Shown piece by piece: positions 1 to 6,704 of a stretch of 63,838 nt of DNA; position 1 is the first letter of the stretch, and every line of letters begins with the position of its first letter. A program made the translations under genes and the position numbers. Origin of the DNA: Candidatus Nanopelagicales bacterium (GTDB lineage Bacteria > Actinomycetota > Actinomycetes > S36-B12); NCBI GenBank assembly GCA_028687755.1, contig JAQTZL010000013.1, positions 1 through 63,838 of the forward strand, given 5' to 3'. The notes below the pieces were generated by a model, which worked only from the letters and a program-made list of their open reading frames with translations, did not search any database and was not told the DNA's origin.

Positions 1-2420
1 CGTGTCAGTTCACGAATATCGGAGATCGCCATGTAGCGCGTGTTGGAAAAGTCACCGATCTTGGCTTCAAGCAAGTTTTCGATACTGACTTCTTTCTGTG
101 TCACGATCTCCGGGTACAGGTCTTTAACGGTTTGGAAGACCGATGGATCTGTGTTCTGTCCAGAGGTGACGCTTTTGTATGTGATCGCGATCAAAGCGTT
201 CATGGCCCAAATCGACTCTGTGTCCCCAGCTCTGTCGATCTTCTTCAGGTCGGCAGAAAGGACACTGAATGCGTCGAGAACGGTCTGATTGGACTCGTAC
301 TTTTCTGGGATAGACCAATCTCTACCAGTCATCAGTCCTTCAAAGCTAAATGACTGTCCTGTTCTGTAAACAAAGCGAGAGAAGATTTCTGAGATTATCT
401 CAGCGGTTTCGTCTTTGATCAGATTCAAGGGTTGTGACTTTGCTATCCTGGATGCACCTGCAAACATTTCTTTCACAGCCTCGATGGGGTACTTCCTGTT
501 CGAGTCCTTCATCCGTCCAGAGATCTGAGACATGGCCTTGGTATCAATGTTGGCTTTCTTAATCTCGTCCAACAAGGGTCTCAGACCTTTGATATCATTG
601 ATCAGCAATTTGTTCTGCTCATCTTCGGTGTTCATCAGTTTGTCGTAGTCCAGCTTGTCCCCGTGGATCTCTCTGGCCTTCTCGATGTACTTGGCCATGG
701 CCTCTTCAGCACTCTTGGACCCAAGCAGTTTGTTCAGCGCTTTGACTTCAGGCTTGTTTCTTGTCCTATCAGACGACACTGTAGAAGAGATCTTTGCCAA
801 GATCTCTTTGCTGCTGCTTTTGGCTTTGTCTTTGGCTGACGCGCCTTTGAAGATGCTGGCCTCCAGGTTAGACTGGATTCTTTCACGTGTATCTAGGCCA
901 CGCTTCTCGTAATCGTACAGCAGTGGCTCGGAGTCTTCGTAGTTGGCAACCGCCGGATTGACGGTTCTGTACATGGCGTTCAGGTCAGTAGCGCGCGCCA
1001 GCAGTCTGGCCAGGTACAGAGGTATCACCTCAGTGAGTGACCTGTGAACCTTCTTATCGAAGATGGCCGGCTGGTTGTGGGACAGGTAGTTCTCTGTCTT
1101 CAGTTCCAAGTTGGGTTTGTCAGGGTTGACTGAGCCCAGCAGATCAGCCAGTCCACCGGTGATACCTCGACCCAGCTGACCTGACATGGTGTCATCGGTC
1201 TCAAACTCTCGGTTCTTCCGTGTCACCATCTGCTGCGCTGTTTTCAGAAGGGTGGACGGTGAGTTGACCAGCATACTCAGGATGTTGCCGCCTGTCTTGA
1301 TGGTCTTGTTGCCTTTGATCTTGTCCCGCAAGTCCTGCGGGATCTTGTCAGCTGCGTATTCACCCAGAAGACCACCACCCATACCGGCTACAGCGTCCAC
1401 ACCCATCATCAGACCACTGGGTCCACCCATCTCACCTGCTGAGTTCATCTGACCCAGGATATCGGTGAAGGTGTCCATGGAGTCTGTGACGGCACCTACC
1501 TTCTGACCCACATAGCTGGCTGCCTTCTTCTTGAAGGTGTCCATGAACTTGGAGTTGGTGAACATCTGATCGTAGACACGCTGTGTGGCTTGATCTCTGA
1601 TCAGCTGCTGCAGACTCTCTGTCTTCTGAAGCTTCACAAACTCAGGAAGAGCTGTGTTTTTCTCGATGTTGGTGAACTGGATGCTGAAAGCCTTGAAGTG
1701 ATCCTTGATGTTCTTCAGAGTGTCAGCTTGGACAAAGTAAGACTTGTACTGAAGCTCCAGAGACTTTCTGTAGTACTCCTTAGCGATCTGGACTGTGAAC
1801 TCTGTGTACCTGGAGGTGTTCCTGTCGATGTTCGACATCACGTCCATGGACATCTGAGACTGAACGATGCGTTCTTTCTTCTCGACTTCACCCTCAGCCG
1901 ACTCTTGAGCTGAGATAGCTTTCTGGACTTCGATCTGTTTGTCGAAGATAGAAGCCAGATCTGAAGAGATAGCGGAGTTCCGCATCTGCTCCTCAGACTG
2001 CTGCTTCATCTGCTCAAACTCTGATGCCTTGTCTTCCAGGAAGTCATCAAGCATCTTGATCTTGAAGGGAAGGGCTTTGGCCACTTCCTTACCAAGTCTG
2101 TAGGTAGACTTGGTCAGCTTGGCTTTGTTGGTGTCGAAGACTTCTTTGCCGTAGTTGGCAAGATCCATGGCTTCGTAGTAGCCTGCTTCGTACTCCTCAG
2201 GGAGAACGTTCTTGGCAGACTTGGTGACCAGCTCCTCTAGGAAGCCTTCACCTGCTGTCATGCCCAGCTCTTTGGCAACTGTGGATGTGGATGGCTTTCT
2301 GTCTGATGAGCCTAAGCTGTCCTCATCGTCAAACGACATGTCATCGAAATCTCCCATGTCGTCAAAGTCCATCCCCATGTCGAACTCTTCTGATTCTTTT
2401 CCTGATTTCTTGGTAGCCAT
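1..2420 (-). CDS. Large virion structural protein, 3' end outside window
   Basis: The frame is open from an ATG at 2420, preceded by AGGAG, to the window edge, giving about 806 residues with the C terminus missing. The N terminus is very acidic and Met/Asp-rich (residues ~10-35). A long, mostly helical, charged region follows, with a Gly-rich hydrophobic patch near the middle (GGPSGLMMG and AGMGGGLLG). No enzymatic motif was recognised. Size, composition and position beside the RNA polymerase beta' fragment suggest a tail or injected virion protein of a phiKZ-like phage; a tape-measure role is possible but not shown. It is transcribed away from the beta' gene. Confidence 0.6.
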   Translation of the reverse strand, partial: MATKKSGKESEEFDMGMDFDDMGDFDDMSFDDEDSLGSSDRKPSTSTVAKELGMTAGEGFLEELVTKSAKNVLPEEYEAGYYEAMDLANYGKEVFDTNKAKLTKSTYRLGKEVAKALPFKIKMLDDFLEDKASEFEQMKQQSEEQMRNSAISSDLASIFDKQIEVQKAISAQESAEGEVEKKERIVQSQMSMDVMSNIDRNTSRYTEFTVQIAKEYYRKSLELQYKSYFVQADTLKNIKDHFKAFSIQFTNIEKNTALPEFVKLQKTESLQQLIRDQATQRVYDQMFTNSKFMDTFKKKAASYVGQKVGAVTDSMDTFTDILGQMNSAGEMGGPSGLMMGVDAVAGMGGGLLGEYAADKIPQDLRDKIKGNKTIKTGGNILSMLVNSPSTLLKTAQQMVTRKNREFETDDTMSGQLGRGITGGLADLLGSVNPDKPNLELKTENYLSHNQPAIFDKKVHRSLTEVIPLYLARLLARATDLNAMYRTVNPAVANYEDSEPLLYDYEKRGLDTRERIQSNLEASIFKGASAKDKAKSSSKEILAKISSTVSSDRTRNKPEVKALNKLLGSKSAEEAMAKYIEKAREIHGDKLDYDKLMNTEDEQNKLLINDIKGLRPLLDEIKKANIDTKAMSQISGRMKDSNRKYPIEAVKEMFAGASRIAKSQPLNLIKDETAEIISEIFSRFVYRTGQSFSFEGLMTGRDWSIPEKYESNQTVLDAFSVLSADLKKIDRAGDTESIWAMNALIAITYKSVTSGQNTDPSVFQTVKDLYPEIVTQKEVSIENLLEAKIGDFSNTRYMAISDIRELT

Positions 2421-2565
2421 GATGGACTCCTGTATTGATAGATCAAAAAATCGCCTCTGTTGTGGTAAGAATTATCGATACCGAGTTTTGCTCTTGTGGA
2501 TTTTTTTCCACATTCCTAATAAAGTGAACTATACCACCAGGCTATCTCTGCCCGGGGTGCCCCCG

Positions 2566-2590
2566 GTACTGTTGTTTTATATATAAGAAT
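2566..2590 (-). promoter_or_regulatory. Possible leftward promoter
   Basis: On the minus strand this reads TTATATATAAAACAACAG, resembling the AT core of the recurrent promoter-like element found elsewhere in the window. It lies about 150 bases upstream of the ATG at 2420. It is the weakest match of the set. Confidence 0.25.
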
Positions 2591-2693
2591 ATAAAGAGAA
2601 AATGAAACAAGAGTAAAGAGCAGAGATGTGAGTGGTGTTTAGAGAGCATTAGAGAGCTCTAGAGACATGCAAAAAGAAAAGATGAATGAAGAC

Positions 2694-2723
2694 CACCAGA
2701 CAGCCACAGAAGGCTGTCTGGTG
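2694..2723 (-). terminator. Hairpin terminator
   Basis: Perfect 12-bp stem (CACCAGACAGCC) with a 6-base loop, just past the stop of the gene ending at 2737. In the minus direction it is followed after a short gap by TTTTCTTTTT. Confidence 0.6.
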
Positions 2724-2736
2724 TGATCTTGAGTTG

Positions 2737-3213
2737 TCAAGTAGGGAGAGGAAAGTAGTCAGACGGACAGAGCTCTTCTGTCACTCGGTTGATTGTCCAG
2801 GTGTTTTCACCAGTTCGACTGTATCGACGGATAAAACCGCCCGACACTTTGTTACCAAATCCAAACTCTACCCTATAGGCAGTGTGAGGAATTTCAGATA
2901 CCACCTGAGCAATATCGTAATCACCCGGTGGTTCGGTGATATAGGTTCTGTATCGAGGTACGTTGTGCAGTGGATTGCCGCTGAGTTGACGAACGAGGTC
3001 AGACATGGAAAGATTAGACGGGTCGATGTCTCCTGACTCAATACCGGCTTTGATGTCAGTGAGTGCTTGGCTGGCTTTGTCAAAGCTGTCCAGAGGGACA
3101 TACAGGACGAATGTAGGGCTAATATAGGACACCTCTGGTGGACAGAGAGTGCCGGCAAAAGCCTTGGCATCTTCAAGCACTTCGCGGAGTGAGCAGAACG
3201 TAAGTTTTGTCAT
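2737..3213 (-). CDS. Unknown protein
   Basis: This 158-residue protein is not recognised. The start is set at 3213, where MTKLTFCS is preceded by ACGGAAGCACC; the frame is open further upstream but that part has no ribosome site and runs through the promoter element. The sequence is a plausible mixed alpha/beta cytosolic protein, with a run of aromatic and charged residues (RYRTYITEPPGDYD) and no membrane segment. It is divergent from the RNA polymerase beta' gene, sharing a 129-base intergenic region, and ends at a hairpin terminator. It could be a small virion or regulatory protein; nothing in the sequence decides. Confidence 0.7.
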   Translation of the reverse strand: MTKLTFCSLREVLEDAKAFAGTLCPPEVSYISPTFVLYVPLDSFDKASQALTDIKAGIESGDIDPSNLSMSDLVRQLSGNPLHNVPRYRTYITEPPGDYDIAQVVSEIPHTAYRVEFGFGNKVSGGFIRRYSRTGENTWTINRVTEELCPSDYFPLPT

Positions 3214-3272
3214 GGTGCTTCCGTAGGTTGCTGTGGGTTGTTGGTTTCTGACATTGCGTACCTTTTTAAGTT

Positions 3273-3296
3273 GATGACAGGTTTTATACATCTGAC
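3273..3296 (-). promoter_or_regulatory. Promoter-like element for the leftward gene
   Basis: The plus strand reads GATGACAGGTTTTATACATC. This closely matches the element at 60464-60485 (GATGACAGTTCCTATACATG). It lies about 60 bases upstream of the start at 3213, in the same orientation as other members of the family. Confidence 0.5.
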
Positions 3297-3342
3297 CAAA
3301 GTTAGATCAGGTGTGGATTTTTTGATCTATAAGGAACACCCC

Positions 3343-4971
3343 ATGAAAATGCCTGTTAACTTTGACCTGCTGGTCATACACAAGGAAGAGTTGCCTAAGT
3401 TCGGGCAGATAAAAGAGTTGCAGATCTTCGGACAAGGGAGCAACTTCCATCAGGACGGATTGTTCTCTGTGCAGATCTTCGGTGCTGTGGGCTCAGAGAG
3501 CCGCAACAGTGTCTTTGGGTATATCGACCTGAAGTACGAGATGCTGCACCCTGCGGTGTACAAAGCCGTGATCTCACTGGGGTCTGTCTACAAGGCTGTC
3601 CTGGAAGGTTCTAAGACCGCTATCTGGGACAAGAAGACCAGGAACTTTGTGCTGAGCAACGAGGAAGGAGCTTCTACGGGGTACAGCTTCTTCATGGAGC
3701 ACTTCGAGGAGATCCAGTTTCCCAGGACCAAGTCTGACAAGCGCGCGTTCAACATCGCTTTGGTCGAAAGATCTGCCAAGACCAAAACCTACATGCTCAG
3801 ATACCTCCTGGTCATGCCCAGTGGTCGACGAGACTACGTCGTGAACCAGAATGGCAAACCTGAGGAAGATGAGATCAACACGTACTACCGAAGGCTGTTG
3901 GCTCAGTCTCAGCTGATCGATCCCATCATCGCCAGCAAGAACCCATCGGTCTACGATGCGGTACTGCACAACATCCAGAAGGCGTTGGTGGATCTGTACA
4001 ACCAGTTCCAAGACTTGTTCGACGGTAAGAACAAACTTGTTCTGGCCAAGTGGCTTGGAAGAAAGACTTTCAACTCCACACGGAACGTGTTGATCGCTCC
4101 TGTGGACACTGTCGATGACATGCAGGACAAAAACCGGCTGTTGTCTAATCAGGCTGGTATCGGGCTGTATCAGTTTCTGAGAGCAGCTGCACCTCTGTCA
4201 CTCTACGAGATCCGCAACCGTTACATCTCTGGACGTGTCTTCTCGGAGAACAACAACTACAGCAGTTTGGTCAATCTGAAAACACTTCAGAGAGAAGACG
4301 TCATCAGTGCATCTATCCAGAAGGACTATGACCTCTGGATGACCCCAGATGGCTTAGAGTCGGTCATCGCCAACTTCGGTAACCTGGATACCCGACATCT
4401 TCCTGTTCTGGTTGGTAAGGGCAAATACGCCTTGGCTCTGATCTACAACGACGGTAAGCATGTCAAGGTCTTCCAGGACATGAACACCTTCCCTTCTCAC
4501 CTGAACAAGGACCATGTCTCACAGATTACCTACTCAGAGCTGCTGTACCTGAGCGTAGCAGACATGAGCGACAAGACACCGTGTCTGCTTACCCGGTATC
4601 CTATCAACGGCTATGGTGGTATCTTCCCTGCTTACATGAAGGTCAGAACCACAGCCAAGTACCAGAAGGTCACCGAACTGGATGACAATTGGCAACCCAC
4701 AGAACGCATGCTACCCACCTTCCCTCTGCGCGGTGTGGACTTCCTGAACGGCATGTCGGTTCACCAGTCACACATGAGTCTTCTTGGCGCAGACATGGAC
4801 GGAGACACACTCAGCTGCGTGGGTCTCCTCTCTGAAGAAGCCATGGAAGAAACCAGAGCGGTGCTGGACTCCAAGTCTTACTACTTCAACGATGAGCGCA
4901 AAGTCATCTTCTCTAACTCTGCAGACGTGTTGAACAGCGTGTTGTCTTTCATGACTGAACATTACGATTGA
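3343..4971 (+). CDS. RNA polymerase beta' subunit, N-terminal fragment
   Basis: This 542-residue protein carries GADMDGD at residues 482-488, corresponding to the universal NADFDGD loop of multisubunit RNA polymerases. The three aspartates that bind the catalytic magnesium (D484, D486, D488) are kept, while N and F of the usual motif are G and M. The protein ends only 54 residues later, so the rest of beta' must be a separate gene, as in phiKZ-type phages whose beta and beta' are each split. The start at 3343 is chosen because AAGGA lies 7 bases upstream; the frame extends further up but without a ribosome site. The setting among virion genes suggests the virion-packaged polymerase, but this cannot be separated from the non-virion enzyme by sequence reading alone. 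Confidence 0.85.
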   Translation: MKMPVNFDLLVIHKEELPKFGQIKELQIFGQGSNFHQDGLFSVQIFGAVGSESRNSVFGYIDLKYEMLHPAVYKAVISLGSVYKAVLEGSKTAIWDKKTRNFVLSNEEGASTGYSFFMEHFEEIQFPRTKSDKRAFNIALVERSAKTKTYMLRYLLVMPSGRRDYVVNQNGKPEEDEINTYYRRLLAQSQLIDPIIASKNPSVYDAVLHNIQKALVDLYNQFQDLFDGKNKLVLAKWLGRKTFNSTRNVLIAPVDTVDDMQDKNRLLSNQAGIGLYQFLRAAAPLSLYEIRNRYISGRVFSENNNYSSLVNLKTLQREDVISASIQKDYDLWMTPDGLESVIANFGNLDTRHLPVLVGKGKYALALIYNDGKHVKVFQDMNTFPSHLNKDHVSQITYSELLYLSVADMSDKTPCLLTRYPINGYGGIFPAYMKVRTTAKYQKVTELDDNWQPTERMLPTFPLRGVDFLNGMSVHQSHMSLLGADMDGDTLSCVGLLSEEAMEETRAVLDSKSYYFNDERKVIFSNSADVLNSVLSFMTEHYD

Positions 4972-4978
4972 TAAGTAC

Positions 4979-5008
4979 TCCTAGAAGGCCTTAAACGGCC
5001 TTCTAGGA
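4979..5008. terminator. Hairpin between convergent genes
   Basis: Perfect 12-bp stem (TCCTAGAAGGCC) with a 6-base loop, sitting between the convergent beta' gene and the gene ending at 5011. There is no T-tract on either strand. Confidence 0.5.
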
Positions 5009-5010
5009 TC

Positions 5011-5439
5011 TTAAATGATGGTTCGATGACTCTTGGTAGCGTGACTGCTTTTTACAGCGTTAGAAGCTGTTTTAACAAAGAGTGGATCGTCAGGGAAGAT
5101 GCTCTCAGACACAGCCTGAACAGTGTCGATCGGATGCCCAGAGCACCAGAACCGCATCAAGCTATCCTGGGTAGGGAGATCACAGGTGTACATGAACCAC
5201 AACTTGAACACAAGGTTCCCGCTGTCCCACTGATAGACCTCTTCAGCGCGATGACACTGATTAGCGCTAACGATCACCAAGTTGTACTTGACGTGGTCGT
5301 TTGACTGAAAGTATGGATGTTCGGCCAAATCACTCACCTTCAGGTCAAGATCTTGTCCGTGTACAGTGGCCTTCAAGATAACAGGGAGTTTAAGTCTTGC
5401 AACCATCTGTTCGATCGTCAGCTGCTTCTTACCAGTCAT
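5011..5439 (-). CDS. Unknown protein
   Basis: This 142-residue protein is not recognised. The start at 5439 (MTGKKQLT) is preceded by AAAGGACTCCC; an upstream ATG at 5583 would add 48 residues but has no ribosome site and overlaps a promoter-like element. The protein has a central beta-rich stretch (KYNLVIVSANQCHR) and a C-terminal basic tail. It is monocistronic: it has its own promoter-like element and ends at the shared hairpin with the beta' gene. Confidence 0.65.
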   Translation of the reverse strand: MTGKKQLTIEQMVARLKLPVILKATVHGQDLDLKVSDLAEHPYFQSNDHVKYNLVIVSANQCHRAEEVYQWDSGNLVFKLWFMYTCDLPTQDSLMRFWCSGHPIDTVQAVSESIFPDDPLFVKTASNAVKSSHATKSHRTII

Positions 5440-5475
5440 GGGAGTCCTTTCTAGAGACAAAGATTTCAGAGCATC

Positions 5476-5492
5476 TTCACTGTGTATAAAAA
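5476..5492 (-). promoter_or_regulatory. Promoter-like element
   Basis: The plus strand reads TTCACTGTGTATAAAAA, similar to TTCAGTGTGTATATATG at 49635-49652. It lies about 40 bases upstream of the start at 5439. Confidence 0.4.
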
Positions 5493-5606
5493 GCCAAGTC
5501 AGACCTGCCCTTTCGAGCAGGTCTGACCGCTTCTTCTCTTCCACTCTAGAAACCGTTTGCTGTCCTACTAAAAACGAATGCATGTATATTCACACCCACG
5601 GCTCTC

Positions 5607-5713
5607 GTGTTCTAACGAACACTCAAGCCTGGACTCGCTGTGGAGTCGAGTGTTCTACACTCGACTCGCTCCGCTCGTCGCCAGAGCTACTTCGTAGCTG
5701 ACACTACTGTGTC
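5607..5713. other. Cluster of four perfect hairpins in a non-coding stretch
   Basis: Within 107 bases there are GTGTTC/GAACAC (5607-5622, 4-base loop), an 11-bp stem GAGTCGAGTGT with a 3-base loop (5643-5667), AGCTAC/GTAGCT (5685-5699) and GACAC/GTGTC (5700-5713). No T-tract follows, so these do not look like ordinary terminators. The composition (CGCTCCGCTCGTCGCC) is more G/C-rich than the flanks. Candidates are a structured RNA or a DNA structure such as an origin or packaging site. A tRNA was considered and rejected. Confidence 0.5.
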
Positions 5714-5725
5714 CTCCTACTACCA

Positions 5726-5796
5726 AAACATTTATGTCATTGTGAAAAAACTTAATAAATAAATAAATCAACTTATTAGTTATTTATTGTAAAAAA
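5726..5796. other. AT-rich tract with TAAA repeats
   Basis: This stretch of about 70 bases is almost free of G/C and contains AATAAATAAATAAAT (5754-5768), a 9-base inverted repeat AATAAATAA/TTATTTATT (5754-5762 and 5780-5788) and two A-runs. It lies between the hairpin cluster and the intein gene. It could be an unwinding element or part of a promoter. Confidence 0.45.
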
Positions 5797-5807
5797 ATAC
5801 TCACTGT
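5791..5807 (+). promoter_or_regulatory. Promoter-like element pointing to the mini-intein gene
   Basis: The plus strand carries ATACTCACTGT (5797-5807). The same 11 bases occur on the minus strand at 11788-11805, and they match the core of the other leftward promoter-like elements. It follows a run of A and lies about 130 bases upstream of the intein start, so the leader would contain the hairpin at 5849-5869. Confidence 0.45.
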
Positions 5808-5848
5808 AAACAGTCAACACCACGAATCTCTCGGTGTACAGTGGTTAA

Positions 5849-5869
5849 CAGAGAGCTAGACGCTCTCTG
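5849..5869 (+). other. Leader hairpin upstream of the mini-intein
   Basis: CAGAGAGC and GCTCTCTG form an 8-bp stem with a 5-base loop. The right arm overlaps a second pairing (GTGTACAG 5834-5841 with CTGTACAC 5867-5874), so two mutually exclusive folds are possible. Confidence 0.4.
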
Positions 5870-5938
5870 TACACACGGTAGAATTTTACTGTACTGATGT
5901 ATCTTACGACCTATGTTTCCGTTTGTTTGGAGCTTTCT

Positions 5939-6487
5939 ATGCTGTCTACTGTTTCTGAATGCATGACACCTGATCATGAGGTGTTGACCGACGATGGCTG
6001 GAAAGCTATCGGTGAAGTTCAACTGAGCGACTTTGTAGCCCAGTGGACATCAGCCACTGGACGCTTGTCCTTTGACAGGCCATCTGCTGTGATCTGCAAA
6101 GATCACGTAGGCAAGATGCTTCACTTCACCAGCCTGGATCTTCGAGTAGATCAAATGGTGACACCGATGCATCGCATGCCTGTGGTGACACGTCAAGTGA
6201 CACACAAGTTTGAAGACTGTGCCATGGCTTACATGGTGAACTACAACACCTTCAACGGCTTTCCAGTTGCTGGTCGCTTGATCATCCCAGAAGAGCTGAT
6301 GCACGAAGAAGCTCAGCTTCTTTATCCGCATGTCAACCCACACGGCAGCTACGTGCCAGGACATCTGATCAAACGCACTGAGGAAGACTACAGCGGCACA
6401 GTGCACTGCTTGACTGTCAAGACCGGCTACTTCCTGGTGAGACGCAACAACATCGTCTCGATCACTGGCAACTGTTTGCGCACCTGA
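5939..6487 (+). CDS. Stand-alone mini-intein (Hint domain) with very short exteins
   Basis: The 182-residue product is almost entirely an intein. Block A starts at C8 (CMTPDHEVLTDDGW), block B has T75-P-M-H78, block F reads VHCLTVKTGYFLVRRN and the end is SITGN178 followed by Cys179. The N-terminal Cys, block-B Thr and His, terminal Asn and +1 Cys needed for splicing are all present; the usual penultimate His is Gly, as in some phage inteins. There is no endonuclease domain (171-residue intein). The flanks are only MLSTVSE and CLRT, so splicing would release an 11-residue peptide. The start at 5939 is chosen for TTGGAG 8 bases upstream; ATG 5897 lacks a ribosome site. It may be an active orphan intein, a processing or cyclising Hint protein, or a relic of a lost host gene. 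Confidence 0.8.
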   Translation: MLSTVSECMTPDHEVLTDDGWKAIGEVQLSDFVAQWTSATGRLSFDRPSAVICKDHVGKMLHFTSLDLRVDQMVTPMHRMPVVTRQVTHKFEDCAMAYMVNYNTFNGFPVAGRLIIPEELMHEEAQLLYPHVNPHGSYVPGHLIKRTEEDYSGTVHCLTVKTGYFLVRRNNIVSITGNCLRT

Positions 6488-6492
6488 CTTAC

Positions 6493-6524
6493 AGATCTCT
6501 GGTAGGATGTCCTACCAGAGATCT
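6493..6524 (+). terminator. Perfect inverted repeat after the mini-intein
   Basis: 15-bp perfect stem AGATCTCTGGTAGGA with a 2-base centre, 5 bases past the intein stop codon. No T-tract follows. Confidence 0.5.
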
Positions 6525-6704
6525 GCGTACAGTTTGTAGATAGCTCTAAAACACGTTTAAACAGCTTTACAGCCGTTTAATTCGATCAGATAAGCACTGC
6601 TATCAGTTAGCTTAAAAACAGCTCACAGAGCGTTTTAAAAGCTTAACAGAGAAAGCTCAGCGTATCGATGCTGTGATCACCTTTTTTACACGGAGTCATC
6701 AGAC

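Larger units (their letters stand above)
2421..2736. other. Intergenic region, AT-rich, no gene seen
   Basis: No convincing ORF with a ribosome site occurs here. It holds a T-rich hairpin (TGTGGA, T-loop, TCCACA near 2497-2514), a G/C-rich patch near 2552-2567, an AT-rich stretch with a TATATATA core that may be a promoter for the leftward gene, and the hairpin listed separately at 2694-2723. Confidence 0.5.

Noticed and set aside
5590..5720. Possible tRNA in the hairpin cluster
   Set aside because: The stems do not form a cloverleaf and there is no T-loop consensus on either strand.
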